Positions 25,802 to 35,792 of a stretch of 64,000 nt of DNA are shown one piece after another. A program made the translations under genes and the position numbers. The notes beneath the pieces are model-generated. The model saw nothing but the letters and a program-made list of their open reading frames with translations. It was not told the origin of the DNA and ran no database searches. Source of the DNA: Sphingopyxis sp. H050 (lineage in GTDB: Bacteria; Pseudomonadota; Alphaproteobacteria; Sphingomonadales; Sphingomonadaceae); NCBI RefSeq assembly GCF_001468265.1, contig NZ_LNRZ01000002.1:558001-622000 (forward strand), in the 5' to 3' direction. Within the stretch, counting starts at the first letter, position 1; the number at the start of each line of letters is the position of its first letter.

Positions 25802-27657
25802 CCCTTGCCCTTCAGCTGCGACAGGTCGCGCACCGCGCCGCGCGCCGCGCTGGTCGTCATCGCGGCATAGGCCTGAAGTGCTACCGAAACCTTGCGCGGG
25901 CGGGGTTTGGCCGGCTGCCACGCAGCCTCGCCCTTCGCCTCCATCGCGGCGCGGCGCTCGGCCAGCACGCTGTCGGCGACCGCCAGCACGATCGTCCGCG
26001 ACGGGATGTCGATGTTGATCAGGTCGCCATTCTCGACCAGCCCGATCGTCCCGCCTTCGGCCGCTTCGGGCGAGACATGGCCGATCGACAGCCCCGACGT
26101 GCCGCCCGAGAAGCGCCCGTCGGTGACCAGCGCGCAGGCCGCGCCCAGCCCCTTCGATTTGAGATAGCTCGTCGGATAGAGCATTTCCTGCATGCCCGGC
26201 CCGCCCTTGGGCCCTTCATAGCGGATCACGACCACGTCGCCCGCCTCAACTTGCCCGGTCAATATGCCCGCGACCGCCGCATCCTGGCTCTCATAGACCT
26301 TCGCCGGGCCCGAGAATTTCAGGATGCTTTCGTCGACGCCCGCCGTCTTCACGATGCAGCCGTCGAGCGCGATATTGCCCGACAGCACCGCAAGCCCTCC
26401 GTCCTGGCTGAAGGCATGCTCGGCCGAGCGGATCACCCCGGTTTCGCGATCAAGGTCGAGCGACTCCCATCGCCGGTCCTGGCTGAACGCCGTTTGCGTC
26501 GGTACTCCGCCGGGCGCCGCCATGAAGAATTTCTGCACCGCCGGGTCGTTGGTCCGCGAAATGTCCCATTTGTTCAGCGCATCGCCCATCGTCGCGCTGT
26601 GCACCGTCGACAAATGCGCATGGAGCAGCCCCGCGCGTTCGAGCTGGCCGAGGATCGCCATGATGCCGCCGGCGCGGTGGACGTCCTCCATGTGGACGTC
26701 GCTCTTCGCCGGCGCGACCTTGGACAGGCACGGCACGCGGCGCGACAACCGGTCGATGTCGGCCATCGTGAAATCGACGCCAGCCTCGAACGCCGCCGCA
26801 AGCAGGTGCAGCACGGTGTTCGTCGACCCGCCCATCGCGATGTCGAGGCTCATCGCATTCTCGAACGCCTCGAACGTCGCGATATTGCGCGGCAAGACGC
26901 TGTCGTCGCCTTCCTCATAATGGCGGCGGCACATCTCGACGACGATCCGCCCGGCGCGCAGGAACAGGTCTTTGCGGTCGGCGTGGGTCGCGAGCGTCGA
27001 GCCGTTGCCCGGCAGCGACAGCCCCAGCGCCTCGGTCAGGCAATTCATCGAGTTGGCGGTGAACATGCCCGAGCACGACCCGCACGTCGGGCACGCCGAT
27101 CGCTCGATTTCGGCGACTTCCTCGTCGCTATATTTCTCGTCCGCCGCGGCGACCATCGCGTCAACGAGGTCCAGCGCGACCTCCTTGCCCTTGATGACGA
27201 CCTTGCCCGCCTCCATCGGCCCGCCGGAGACGAACACGACCGGGATGTTGATGCGCAGCGCCGCCATCAACATGCCCGGCGTGATCTTGTCGCAGTTCGA
27301 AATGCACACCATCGCGTCGGCGCAATGCGCATTGACCATATATTCGACGCTGTCGGCGATCAGATCGCGGCTCGGCAGCGAATAGAGCATGCCGTCATGC
27401 CCCATTGCGATCCCGTCATCGACCGCGATCGTGTTGAATTCCTTCGCGACTCCGCCCACCGCCTCGATCTCGCGCGCCACCATCTGGCCGAGATCTTTAA
27501 GATGAACATGCCCCGGCACGAACTGGGTGAAGCTGTTGACCACCGCGATGATCGGCTTGCCGAAATCGCTGTCTTTCATCCCCGTCGCGCGCCACAGCCC
27601 GCGCGCGCCCGCCATATTGCGGCCATGGGTGGTGGTGCGCGAACGATATGACGGCAT
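25798..27657 (-). CDS. ilvD: Dihydroxy-acid dehydratase
   Basis: IlvD dehydrates 2,3-dihydroxy-3-methyl acids in isoleucine and valine synthesis (and towards pantothenate). The 619-residue protein carries the iron-sulfur ligands Cys122 in [12 protein letters not shown] and Cys192/Cys195 in [12 protein letters not shown], plus the substrate/PLP-like phosphate region [15 protein letters not shown] near the C-terminus. I prefer the ATG at 27657 ([15 protein letters not shown]) with an AGGA site nine bases upstream over a TTG three codons earlier. The stop overlaps the lipoprotein start. Confidence 0.96.
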   Translation of the reverse strand: MPSYRSRTTTHGRNMAGARGLWRATGMKDSDFGKPIIAVVNSFTQFVPGHVHLKDLGQMVAREIEAVGGVAKEFNTIAVDDGIAMGHDGMLYSLPSRDLIADSVEYMVNAHCADAMVCISNCDKITPGMLMAALRINIPVVFVSGGPMEAGKVVIKGKEVALDLVDAMVAAADEKYSDEEVAEIERSACPTCGSCSGMFTANSMNCLTEALGLSLPGNGSTLATHADRKDLFLRAGRIVVEMCRRHYEEGDDSVLPRNIATFEAFENAMSLDIAMGGSTNTVLHLLAAAFEAGVDFTMADIDRLSRRVPCLSKVAPAKSDVHMEDVHRAGGIMAILGQLERAGLLHAHLSTVHSATMGDALNKWDISRTNDPAVQKFFMAAPGGVPTQTAFSQDRRWESLDLDRETGVIRSAEHAFSQDGGLAVLSGNIALDGCIVKTAGVDESILKFSGPAKVYESQDAAVAGILTGQVEAGDVVVIRYEGPKGGPGMQEMLYPTSYLKSKGLGAACALVTDGRFSGGTSGLSIGHVSPEAAEGGTIGLVENGDLINIDIPSRTIVLAVADSVLAERRAAMEAKGEAAWQPAKPRPRKVSVALQAYAAMTTSAARGAVRDLSQLKGKG

Positions 27658-27716
27658 TTTGAGCAATCCTGATAATTTTATTTCACAAATAAGCGAAGAG
27701 ACGCGCCTCTACACAC

Positions 27717-28448
27717 CTATCCTGCCAGATTCAATGCAACTTTGCTGCACAGACGCGCAAGCCGCGCCGCGAACAGCGCCTGCCCCGCCGCATCGCTCAC
27801 CAGATCCTGCCGCATCTCGATCCCTATGTAGGGAACCCCGTTCGCCTCGGCATGGCGGTTCATCGTCGCGTTGAGCAGCTTGCCCGAATAAGGCAGCTGG
27901 TCGCCGACCGTCAGCCCTTCCTCGCGCAGCGCCGCAATCGCCGGCCCGGCAAGCCGGTCGTCCTCATTGTAGAGCACCCCGACATGCCACGGCCGCTCCT
28001 GTTCGGGGTCGCTGGCGAGCGACGGTGTGAAACTGTGCAGCGACAGGATGAACGCGGGCCGGTGCGCCGCGATCGTCGCCGCGATATGCGCGTGATAGGG
28101 TCGGAAGAACCGCGCCATCCGCGCCTCGCGTCCGGCATGATCGAGCGCATTGCCCGGGATCGCATGGCCATCGCTCGCGATCGGCACCGCGCCCGGCGCA
28201 TCCTCGTCGCGATTGCAGTCGACGACGAGCCGCGACACGCCGCCGAGGATCGCCGCATCGACCGCGCCGTTCTCGACGAGCAACGCCGCCACTTCGGCAA
28301 CGCTGATGTCGATCGCGATATGCTGGCGGAGCAGCGCCCGATCGATGCCGAGATCGACATCGTCCGGCACACACGCCGACGCATGATCGCCGATCAGCAG
28401 TACGCCCCCTGCCCGCGGCGCGCCCAGTTGCCGCCACGCTTCACTCAT
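27717..28448 (-). CDS. N-formylglutamate amidohydrolase family protein
   Basis: The 243-residue protein matches the N-formylglutamate deformylase (HutG-like) family: LLIGDHASACVPDDVDLG near residue 18, VDCNRDEDAPGAVP near residue 85, ILSLHSFTP, a GVLYNEDDRL segment, and the late YIGIEMRQDLV motif with Glu. Zinc-binding histidines and acids are in the expected order. No hut genes are nearby, so action in histidine degradation is not supported by context. Its ATG overlaps the ispE stop (ATGA). Confidence 0.85.
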   Translation of the reverse strand: MSEAWRQLGAPRAGGVLLIGDHASACVPDDVDLGIDRALLRQHIAIDISVAEVAALLVENGAVDAAILGGVSRLVVDCNRDEDAPGAVPIASDGHAIPGNALDHAGREARMARFFRPYHAHIAATIAAHRPAFILSLHSFTPSLASDPEQERPWHVGVLYNEDDRLAGPAIAALREEGLTVGDQLPYSGKLLNATMNRHAEANGVPYIGIEMRQDLVSDAAGQALFAARLARLCSKVALNLAG

Positions 28449-29293
28449 CGCAGCAGCCCCGTCATCGTCCACCATGCGGGGTGCCGCTGCGCAATTTCGG
28501 CCGCCGCCGTATCGCGCTCGGCGGGCGAATCGAACAGCGCAAAGCAGGTGGCGCCCGATCCCGACATGCGCGCCAGCCACGGCCGCAAGGCGCCCAATTC
28601 GGTCAGGACGTCGACGATCGCCGGGCATTGCGCGATCGCAGCCCGCTGAAGGTCGTTGCGCGACGCGAAGAGCTGCGCGCGCAAATCGGCCCCCGTGAAC
28701 AGGGGTCCGCGGTCGATCCCGTCCCAGGCCGCGAACACCGGCCCCGTTGCGACGGGCTGCCGCGGATTGACCAGCAGCACCGGCGTTCCGGTCAGATTGA
28801 GCTGCGGCACCGGGCTCAGCTCTTCGCCAACTCCGACGCCGAGGCAGGTCGCGCTCGCCACGCACGCGGCAATGTCGGCGCCCAGCGTCCCGGTCAGCCG
28901 CGCCAGCGTCGCGTCGCCAAGCTCCGGCAAAAACGTCGCCCGCACCAACCGCGCCATCGCGGCCGCATCCGCCGACCCGCCGCCGATCCCGGCCGCCACC
29001 GGCAAATGCTTGGTCAGCCGGACGGCAAGCGGCGGCACCCGGCTTGCCCCGTACCGCTCGCGCAGCAGCGCCAGCACGCGCAGCACCAGATTGTCGGCTC
29101 CGGCGCTCAGCCCCTCGGCGAACTCGCCGTCGATGGTCAGCCGGTCGGCGTGGGCCTCCGTCGCTTCGATCGCATCGCCGCCGTCGACGAAGGCGAACAA
29201 CGTTTCGATCTCATGATAGCCGTCGGCTCGCCGCGCGCGGACGTGCAGCGCCAGGTTGATCTTCGCCCAGCCGGTGTCGTTCAGCGCCGCCAT
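28445..29293 (-). CDS. ispE: 4-diphosphocytidyl-2-C-methyl-D-erythritol kinase
   Basis: IspE phosphorylates CDP-ME in the non-mevalonate (MEP) isoprenoid pathway. The 282-residue GHMP kinase has WAKINLALHV at residues 9-18 (Lys11), the ATP loop PVAAGIGGGSADAAA at 98-112, and a C-terminal MSGSGATCFALF loop. The start ATG shares one base with the stop of the TPR gene upstream (TGATG), and its stop overlaps the next gene, so the three are translationally coupled. Length is usual. Confidence 0.95.
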   Translation of the reverse strand: MAALNDTGWAKINLALHVRARRADGYHEIETLFAFVDGGDAIEATEAHADRLTIDGEFAEGLSAGADNLVLRVLALLRERYGASRVPPLAVRLTKHLPVAAGIGGGSADAAAMARLVRATFLPELGDATLARLTGTLGADIAACVASATCLGVGVGEELSPVPQLNLTGTPVLLVNPRQPVATGPVFAAWDGIDRGPLFTGADLRAQLFASRNDLQRAAIAQCPAIVDVLTELGALRPWLARMSGSGATCFALFDSPAERDTAAAEIAQRHPAWWTMTGLLR

Positions 29294-30900
29294 CAGGGCG
29301 CCGTCGTTGCCGGGGTCAGCCCGTCGCGCAGCTTCGTCTCGATCCGCGTCGCCATGTCCGCCTCGGCAAGCAGCGCTGCCGCGCGCCAAGCATAGCGCGC
29401 CTGGACCTTGCGTCCAGCCTGCCAATAGGCGTCGCCCAGATGTTCGACGATCACCGCGTTGGTCGGGTCGCCGCGCTCCGCCTGTTCGAGCAGGGGGATC
29501 GCATCGGCGGTGCGTCCGGTCAGGAAATAAGCCCAGCCGAGCGAATCGGTGATGCTCGAATTCCCTGGCTCGGCATTCCATGCGGCCTCGATCCTCGCGA
29601 GCGCCTGACCGACATTCCTGCGCCGCTCGATTGCCGAATAGCCGGCGAAATTGAGGATCGTCGGGTCGTCGGGCCGCAGCGCGACCGCTTGCTCCATCAG
29701 CGCGGCGCCGGCCTCCCAATCGCCCGCCTTCAGCAACAGGTCGGCGCGCGCGATCAGCAAGGTTCCGCGCAGCGCCCTATCCCCCGGTCCGTCGCCCAGC
29801 GTCGCCTCGATCGCCGCATAGGCGCGCTCGGTCGCGGCGCGGTCGTCGGAGCGGCGCGCGATATCGGCCGCGCGCACGAGCATGCTCCGCGCGGGCGAGG
29901 CCCCTGCCACGGCCGCCTCGGACATCCTGACCGCGCCGGCGAAGTCCCCCGCATCGGCCAGGAATTCGGCGCGGCGCATCTGCAGCGGCGCCGGCAGCGG
30001 ACGGGTCGCGGCGAGCAGCGCCGACGCCTGTTGCTTTTGCCCGTTGCGGTCGAGCGCCTCGACCAGCGCCGAACGAACCGTCCAGTCTTTATCGTCCAGC
30101 CAATAGGCGGCGCGCGCGAACAACAGCGGCAGCTTGGGGCTGCCGTTCGGTGTCCGCGCCAGTCCATCGGCGAGCAGCCCCAGCCAATGCGCCATCCCCG
30201 CACGCGGCATCGTCACCGGCTGGCTCGACAGCAACAGCAGCGGGTCTTCGCGCCCGTCGGCGGCAAGCGCAGTGCGCCCGCGCAGCGCCTTGGCCGCCTC
30301 ACCCTGCCCCGAGGCCTCGAGCGATGATGCGAGCCGCAGCGCGACGAGCTGGCTCGTGCGATCGGTCAGGATCGTGTCGGCCGCCAGCTTCGCGGCCTCT
30401 TCGGGCCGCCCCGCCGCCACCTGCACCAGCGCCGCTTCGAGCGCCAGCGCGGGTTCGGGACGCGCGCGTCCGGCCGCGGCGATCAGGTGGCGCTCGGGCG
30501 CCTTCTCCCGCGCGCCGACGTCGATCCAGCTGTTGAACGCCGGCTGGATCAGCTTCGCGATCGCATCGCCGCCGGTCTTGTCGGGACGATCGTTCAGATA
30601 GCCGCGCGCCGCCTTCCAGTCCGCCCGGCGCATCGCATCGACGAGCAGCACCAGCTGGGCGTCGAAACGGCGGTCGCCAGCCTGCCACAGCTGCGTTGCC
30701 GAACTGCGCGCGACCGCCAGATCGCCCGCCTGGATCGCCTGCTCGAGCAGCCGGCCACGCAGCCCCGGCAGATCGGGTTGCTCGCTCGCCACGATCGCCA
30801 GCTGCGACACCGCTGTGGCGGGATCGCCCGCATCTTCGGCCAGCCGCGCATTCACCAATGCGCCCAGCGCCGATCCGTTCACGGCCTTGGCGGCCTGCAC
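29293..30900 (-). CDS. Tetratricopeptide-repeat protein, probably exported; start uncertain
   Basis: From the GTG at 30900 the protein has 535 residues, built almost wholly of helical TPR-like repeats. The clearest (PDDPTILNFAGYSAIERRR, SSITDSLGWAYFLTGRTADA, NAVIVEHLGDAYWQAGRKVQ) are in the last third. The in-frame codons just upstream of 30900 encode a strong signal-peptide-like stretch (KPARFVLTAGLLAAALP), but no ATG, GTG or TTG precedes it before it merges into the ETF-QO gene; an ATT at 30966 is the nearest candidate. Function is probably scaffolding of protein complexes in the periplasm. It is coupled to ispE. Confidence 0.78.
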   Translation of the reverse strand: MQAAKAVNGSALGALVNARLAEDAGDPATAVSQLAIVASEQPDLPGLRGRLLEQAIQAGDLAVARSSATQLWQAGDRRFDAQLVLLVDAMRRADWKAARGYLNDRPDKTGGDAIAKLIQPAFNSWIDVGAREKAPERHLIAAAGRARPEPALALEAALVQVAAGRPEEAAKLAADTILTDRTSQLVALRLASSLEASGQGEAAKALRGRTALAADGREDPLLLLSSQPVTMPRAGMAHWLGLLADGLARTPNGSPKLPLLFARAAYWLDDKDWTVRSALVEALDRNGQKQQASALLAATRPLPAPLQMRRAEFLADAGDFAGAVRMSEAAVAGASPARSMLVRAADIARRSDDRAATERAYAAIEATLGDGPGDRALRGTLLIARADLLLKAGDWEAGAALMEQAVALRPDDPTILNFAGYSAIERRRNVGQALARIEAAWNAEPGNSSITDSLGWAYFLTGRTADAIPLLEQAERGDPTNAVIVEHLGDAYWQAGRKVQARYAWRAAALLAEADMATRIETKLRDGLTPATTAP

Positions 30901-30949
30901 GGGCAGCGCCGCCGCAAGCAGCCCGGCGGTCAGAACGAAACGGGCGGGC

Positions 30950-32605
30950 TTACATATTGGGGTAATTGGGGCCTCCGCCGCCTTCGGGAGTGACCCAGTT
31001 GATATTCTGGGTCGGGTCCTTGATGTCGCACGTCTTGCAGTGGACGCAATTCTGCGCGTTGATCACGAATTTGGGATCGCCGACGTCCTGCCCGACAATC
31101 TCATAGACCCCCGCCGGACAATAGCGCTGCGCAGGCTCGTCATAGATCGGCAGATTATATTCGACCGGGATCGACGGGTCCTTCAGCTGCAGATGGACTG
31201 GCTGATCTTCTTCATGGTTGGTGTTGGAGATGAACACCGAGGAGAGGCGGTCGAAGGTCAGCACGCCGTCGGGCTTGGGATAATCGGGCTTCGGCATGAT
31301 GTCGGCACGGTACAGCGTCGTATTGTCGGGATGATGCTTCATCGTGAAGGGCACTTTGATCTTCAACGTTTCCAGCCACATCGTCATGCCCGCGAAGATC
31401 GTGCCCGCAAGATCGCCCCATTTCTCGACGAGGGGCAGCACGTTGCGCACGACGCTGAGTTCCTTCTTGACCCAGCTGTCGTCATAGGCCGCCTGATAGG
31501 CGTCGAGCGCGTCGTTGCCGCGGCCGGCGCTGACCGCAGCAAAAGCCGCTTCGGCGGCCATCATGCCCGACTTCATTGCGGTATGCGTGCCCTTGATGCG
31601 CGGCACGTTCAGGAAACCGGCGCTGTCGCCGATCAGCGCGCCGCCGGGGAAGGACAGCTTGGGCACCGACTGGTAGCCGCCGTCGCTGATCGCGCGCGCG
31701 CCATAGGAGACGCGCTTGCCGCCCTTCAGGATCTTGGCGATCTCGGGGTGCGTCTTCCACTTCTGCATTTCCTGGAAGGGGGAGGTGTGCGGATTGCGAT
31801 AGTTGAGCCAGGTCACGAAGCCGAGCGCGACCTGGCCGTTGGCTTGATGATAGAGGAAACCGCCGCCGTTCGAATTATGATCGAGCGGCCAGCCCTGCGT
31901 ATGGATGACGCGGCCTTCGGCATGGTTTTCGGGCTTGATGTCCCAAAGCTCCTTGACGCCCAAGCCATAGACCTGCGGCTCGCAATCGGCGTCGAGCGCG
32001 AATTGCGGCTTTAGCACCTTGGTCAGATGCCCGCGTGCGCCTTCGCCGAAGAAGGTATATTTGGCGTGGAGTTCAAGGCCGGGCGCATAGTCCGGCTTGT
32101 GACTGCCGTCGCGCGCGACGCCCATGTCGCCGGTCGCGACGCCCTTAACCGACCCATCCTCATGGTAGAGGATTTCGGCGGCCGGAAAGCCGGGAAAGAT
32201 TTCGACACCCAGCCCCTCGGCCTGCTCTGCGAGCCAGCGGCACAGATTGCCGAGGCTGCCCGTATAAGTACCCTTGTTGTGCATGAAGCCCGGCGAGATG
32301 AATTCGGGCAGGTTGAATTTCTTGGCTTTGGTCAGCACCCAATGCTGGTTGTCGTTCACCGGAACCTGCGCCAGCGGACAGCCCTGCTCGCGCCAATCGG
32401 GGATCAACTCATCGAGCGACTTGGGGTCGATGACCGCGCCCGACAGGATATGCGCCCCGACCTCGGACCCCTTTTCGAGGATACAGACCGACAACTCGCT
32501 GCCCGCCTCGTTCGCCAGCTGTTTCAAACGGATCGCCGCCGAAAGACCCGCAGGGCCCGCCCCGACGATCACGACGTCATAGGGCATCGATTCCCGTTCG
32601 CTCAC
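30950..32605 (-). CDS. Electron transfer flavoprotein-ubiquinone oxidoreductase
   Basis: ETF-QO passes electrons from acyl-CoA and other dehydrogenases, via ETF, to ubiquinone at the inner membrane. The protein (551 residues from GTG 32605) has an N-terminal FAD motif VVIVGAGPAGLSAA, a long substrate/ubiquinone domain, and the C-terminal 4Fe-4S ferredoxin-like segment NCVHCKTCDIKDPTQNINW starting near Cys520. The GTG is preferred because AAAGG lies eight bases upstream and homologues start with SERESMPYDVVIVG; an ATG 36 bases further up is possible. ETF subunit genes are not in the window. Confidence 0.94.
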   Translation of the reverse strand: MSERESMPYDVVIVGAGPAGLSAAIRLKQLANEAGSELSVCILEKGSEVGAHILSGAVIDPKSLDELIPDWREQGCPLAQVPVNDNQHWVLTKAKKFNLPEFISPGFMHNKGTYTGSLGNLCRWLAEQAEGLGVEIFPGFPAAEILYHEDGSVKGVATGDMGVARDGSHKPDYAPGLELHAKYTFFGEGARGHLTKVLKPQFALDADCEPQVYGLGVKELWDIKPENHAEGRVIHTQGWPLDHNSNGGGFLYHQANGQVALGFVTWLNYRNPHTSPFQEMQKWKTHPEIAKILKGGKRVSYGARAISDGGYQSVPKLSFPGGALIGDSAGFLNVPRIKGTHTAMKSGMMAAEAAFAAVSAGRGNDALDAYQAAYDDSWVKKELSVVRNVLPLVEKWGDLAGTIFAGMTMWLETLKIKVPFTMKHHPDNTTLYRADIMPKPDYPKPDGVLTFDRLSSVFISNTNHEEDQPVHLQLKDPSIPVEYNLPIYDEPAQRYCPAGVYEIVGQDVGDPKFVINAQNCVHCKTCDIKDPTQNINWVTPEGGGGPNYPNM

Positions 32606-32688
32606 CGCAAGTACCTTTCTGCCGTCCCCGCGCGGGATCATTCATCGTGTCCCGCGCTCATTCTGTCACGAATTGCGATGCCTTCCAA

Positions 32689-32704
32689 TTGACGCGTCCG
32701 TCAA
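32689..32704. promoter_or_regulatory. Inverted repeat in the divergent ETF-QO/UDG-like promoter region
   Basis: TTGACGCGTCCGTCAA has perfect 6-base arms (TTGACG/CGTCAA) around four bases, in the 120-base gap between two divergent genes. A second small palindrome, TGTTTGAAACA, lies at about 32709-32719, just before the plus-strand start. Both look like operator half-site pairs for a dimeric repressor, but TTGACG could equally be a -35 element. The regulator is unknown. Confidence 0.35.
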
Positions 32705-32725
32705 CTGTCTGTTTGAAACAAATTC

Positions 32726-33511
32726 ATGGGTGGGCAAAATTCCGCGTTGCTGGCCGCGAGCTATCATGACTGGTGGTCGCTGGCCGGCGTCGATGCGCTG
32801 GTCGGCGAGGCGCCGGCGGGCTGGCTCGACGTGCCCGCCGCCAACGATGTCGCGGCAAAACCCAAAATCACGCCGTCCGCCGAGCCCGAGGCAGCACCGT
32901 TGCCCGTCGCGCTGCAGCGGCGTGAGGCTCCCGTCGAGGCCATATCCAGTGGCCCGGTCGCGCTTCCCGACGAATGGGACGCGTTCCAAGCATGGCTGGC
33001 GACGAGCGCCGACGTTCCCGGCAGCCAATGGGATGCACGCCGCGTCCTGCCGGTCGGTCGCGTCGAGGCGCCGCTGATGCTGATGACCGCCTGGCCCGAA
33101 ATCGACGACCAGCGCGAGGGCGAACTCTTCACCGGCCCCGCCGGCCGGCTTCTCGATGCGATGCTGCGCGCGATCGGTCTGGCCCGCGCCGACTGCTATC
33201 TCGCCAGCCTCGCGATCACGCGGCCGCCCGGCGGGCGCATCGACGATCGCGACGCCGCCGAGCTCGACCGGCTGCTCTGGCACCATCTGCGGCTCGCGAA
33301 GCCCGGCCGCCTGCTCCTGGTCGGCAGCGAGATCACGCGCATGGCCGCCGGCTTGCCGCTCGCCGACACGCGCGGCAGGTTACTCGATATTAACCAAGAT
33401 GGCGGCAAAGTGGACGCCGTGGCAATCGCGAGCCCCGCGATGCTGCTGTCCCGGCCGGCGCAGAAAGCCGCCGCGTGGGACAGTCTGAAACTGTTCAACC
33501 GGGGACGTTGA
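32726..33511 (+). CDS. Uracil-DNA glycosylase superfamily protein, degenerate
   Basis: The 261-residue protein has an N-terminal half rich in Ala, Pro and Glu, and a C-terminal UDG-like domain: LFTGPAGRLLDAMLRAIGL matches the family's F-x-G-x-A-G-x-L-x-D region, and CYLASLAITRPPGGR and GRLLLVGSEITRMAAG follow in order. The usual first motif (GEAPG) is replaced by TAWPEIDD and the terminal HPS by ASP, so base-excision activity is doubtful. Start ATG 32726 is the first of the frame. It ends just before the transglycosylase gene and is probably co-transcribed with it. Confidence 0.7.
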   Translation: MGGQNSALLAASYHDWWSLAGVDALVGEAPAGWLDVPAANDVAAKPKITPSAEPEAAPLPVALQRREAPVEAISSGPVALPDEWDAFQAWLATSADVPGSQWDARRVLPVGRVEAPLMLMTAWPEIDDQREGELFTGPAGRLLDAMLRAIGLARADCYLASLAITRPPGGRIDDRDAAELDRLLWHHLRLAKPGRLLLVGSEITRMAAGLPLADTRGRLLDINQDGGKVDAVAIASPAMLLSRPAQKAAAWDSLKLFNRGR

Positions 33512-33514
33512 CAG

Positions 33515-35278
33515 ATGCAGGATATGACCAGGACCCTTCTTTCATGCGCGTTCGCTGCGCTGGCCATCGGCGCAACGCCGGCGCTGGCCGCCGACGCCAA
33601 CCCGGACTTCCTGTCCGCGCCGCAGACCGTGCCCGACACGCTCTCTTCGAAACAGAAGCAGCTTTACACGCAGGTGCTGACCGCGATCCGTGGCCAGCGC
33701 TGGGCCGAGGCCAAGTCGCTGATCGGCGACGATACGGGTCCGCTCGCCGACTTCCTGCGCGCCGAACTGCTCACCGCCGCGAACAGTCCGCGCGCCGAAA
33801 TCGTCGACATCCTGCCGATCCTCTCGCGTTCGCCGCAGCTTCCGCAGGCCGAACAGCTCGGCCGCCTCGCCGCGAAGCGCGGCGCCACCGATATCCCGAT
33901 CTTGCCGCTGCAGGCGCGCCTCAGCTGGGCAGGCAGTGCGCCGCGCCGCGTCGGCGCCGACAGCGTCGGTGATCCCTCGGCTGCCGGCCTCGCGCGCACG
34001 ATCCCCGACCGGATCAAGAATGACGACCCCGCGGGCGCCGAAGCGCTCTATCTCGCCGCCGCCGACAAGCTCAGCCCCGAGGCGCGCGACGAATGGCGGC
34101 AGAAGATCGCCTGGTCCTATTATATCGAGAATGACGACGCAAGCGCGCTCCGCCTCGCGTCCGAATGCGCGTCGGGCCGCGGCGCCTGGGCGACGCAAGG
34201 CGCATGGGTGCAAGCGCTCTCGTCTTGGCGTCTCCGCGACTATCGCACCGCGCTCGCCGCCTTCGACCGTGTCGCGCGCGAGGCGCCCGACAGCGAACAG
34301 CGCGCCGCCGCCTATTACTGGTCCGCGCGCGCCGCGATCGCGGTCGGCGAGCCCGCCTCGGTCCAGCCGCGCCTCCGCGCCGCCGCGGCGAACGAGGAGA
34401 CCTTCTACGGCCTCCTCGCCGCCGAAACGCTCGGCGTCGAGGCCAAGGCCCAGCGCGAGAATGTCCGCGCCGACCGCAGCGCCTGGCGCGCGCTGGAAGA
34501 TCTGCCCAACGTCCGCGCCGCGATGGCCTTCGCGGAAATCGGCGAGGAAGCCTATGCCGACGAACTGCTGCGCCATCAGGCGCGCATCGGCGACGTCCGC
34601 CAGCACGAGCAGCTGATCGGCATGGCGCAGGCGCTGAGCCTTCCCGAAACCCAGCTCTGGCTGGCGCACAACACGCCGCAGGGCCGCAAGCTCGCGGCCG
34701 CCGCGCGCTATCCGCAGCCTAAATGGGAGCCGAACGGCGGCTGGCGCGTCGATCCCGCGCTTGTCTTCGCGCACACGCTCCAGGAATCGCGCTTCCAGCG
34801 CAAGGCCGTCAGCCCGGCGGGCGCGATGGGCCTCATGCAGGTTCGCCCCGGCACCGCGAACGACCTCGCCCGCTGGAACGGCGACGGCCGCGGACCCGGC
34901 GACCTCAAGGTTCCCGCGGTCAACATGGATTTCGGCCAGCGCTATCTGCAATATCTCAGCAAGGACAGTTCGACCGGCGGCCAGCTGCCCAAAGTCATCG
35001 CCGCGTACAACGCCGGCCCGGCGCCCATCGCGCGCTGGCAGACCGAAATCCGCGACGGCGGCGACCCGCTGCTTTACATCGAGTCGATCCCTTATTGGGA
35101 AACGCGCGGCTATGTGGGCATCGTGCTGCGCAATTACTGGATGTACGAGGCGCAGCAGGGCAAGCCGTCGGTCAGCCGCGCCGCGCTGGCGCAGGGCAAA
35201 TGGCCGCGCTTTCCCGACGGCAAGGACCGCGTCCGACTGACTTACGCTGGCCCCGCCGGCCTCGCCAATGCCGATTGA
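33515..35278 (+). CDS. Soluble lytic murein transglycosylase (Slt-type)
   Basis: A signal peptide (about residues 1-25, ending ALA) is followed by an alpha-helical superhelical domain (about 40-400) and a C-terminal lysozyme-like SLT domain. That domain has catalytic Glu424 in [20 protein letters not shown], then [10 protein letters not shown], and later AYNAGPAPI. The enzyme cleaves peptidoglycan to 1,6-anhydro products in the periplasm. At 587 residues it is of Slt70-like size. The gene follows the UDG-like gene by three bases, and its end overlaps the moaB-like gene by 11 bases. Confidence 0.92.
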   Translation: MQDMTRTLLSCAFAALAIGATPALAADANPDFLSAPQTVPDTLSSKQKQLYTQVLTAIRGQRWAEAKSLIGDDTGPLADFLRAELLTAANSPRAEIVDILPILSRSPQLPQAEQLGRLAAKRGATDIPILPLQARLSWAGSAPRRVGADSVGDPSAAGLARTIPDRIKNDDPAGAEALYLAAADKLSPEARDEWRQKIAWSYYIENDDASALRLASECASGRGAWATQGAWVQALSSWRLRDYRTALAAFDRVAREAPDSEQRAAAYYWSARAAIAVGEPASVQPRLRAAAANEETFYGLLAAETLGVEAKAQRENVRADRSAWRALEDLPNVRAAMAFAEIGEEAYADELLRHQARIGDVRQHEQLIGMAQALSLPETQLWLAHNTPQGRKLAAAARYPQPKWEPNGGWRVDPALVFAHTLQESRFQRKAVSPAGAMGLMQVRPGTANDLARWNGDGRGPGDLKVPAVNMDFGQRYLQYLSKDSSTGGQLPKVIAAYNAGPAPIARWQTEIRDGGDPLLYIESIPYWETRGYVGIVLRNYWMYEAQQGKPSVSRAALAQGKWPRFPDGKDRVRLTYAGPAGLANAD

Positions 35279-35792
35279 CGAAAGCCTGCCCTTCCGGCCC
35301 GTCCGGATCGCGCTGCTGACGGTGTCCGACAGCCGCAGCGTCGCGACCGACAAGTCGGGGGACAAGCTCGAAGAATTGCTCACCGCCGCCGGCCACATCC
35401 TCGCCGCGCGCGCGATCATCCCCGATGAGGGCGATCTGATCGTCTCGCGGCTTCACAACTGGATTGACGATCCCGAAGTCGATGTCGTCATCACCACGGG
35501 CGGCACCGGCGTCACCGGCCGCGACGTCACGCCCGAGGCGCTCCACCGGATCAACGGCAAGGACATCCCCGGTTTCGGCGAGCTGTTCCGCTGGCTCAGC
35601 TATCAGAAGATCGGCACCTCGACGATCCAGTCGCGCGCCTGCGCGATCGTCGCGCGCGGGACCTTCATCTTCGCGCTGCCGGGCTCGACCGGAGCGGTCA
35701 CCGACGCCTGGGAAGGCATCTTGTCGACCCAACTCGACAGCCGCCACAAGCCCTGCAACTTCGTCGAATTGATGCCGCGGCTTACGGAATGA
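35268..35792 (+). CDS. moaB: Molybdenum cofactor biosynthesis protein MoaB
   Basis: The 174-residue MogA/MoaB-family protein binds molybdopterin; it has [10 protein letters not shown], the [16 protein letters not shown] loop at about residues 75-90 and [18 protein letters not shown] near the C-terminus. In the Mog type it adenylylates molybdopterin before MoeA inserts molybdenum. moaC and moeA lie 22 kb downstream in the same window. The ATG overlaps the end of the transglycosylase gene, and the stop overlaps the next lipoprotein (ATGA). Confidence 0.9.
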   Translation: MPIDESLPFRPVRIALLTVSDSRSVATDKSGDKLEELLTAAGHILAARAIIPDEGDLIVSRLHNWIDDPEVDVVITTGGTGVTGRDVTPEALHRINGKDIPGFGELFRWLSYQKIGTSTIQSRACAIVARGTFIFALPGSTGAVTDAWEGILSTQLDSRHKPCNFVELMPRLTE

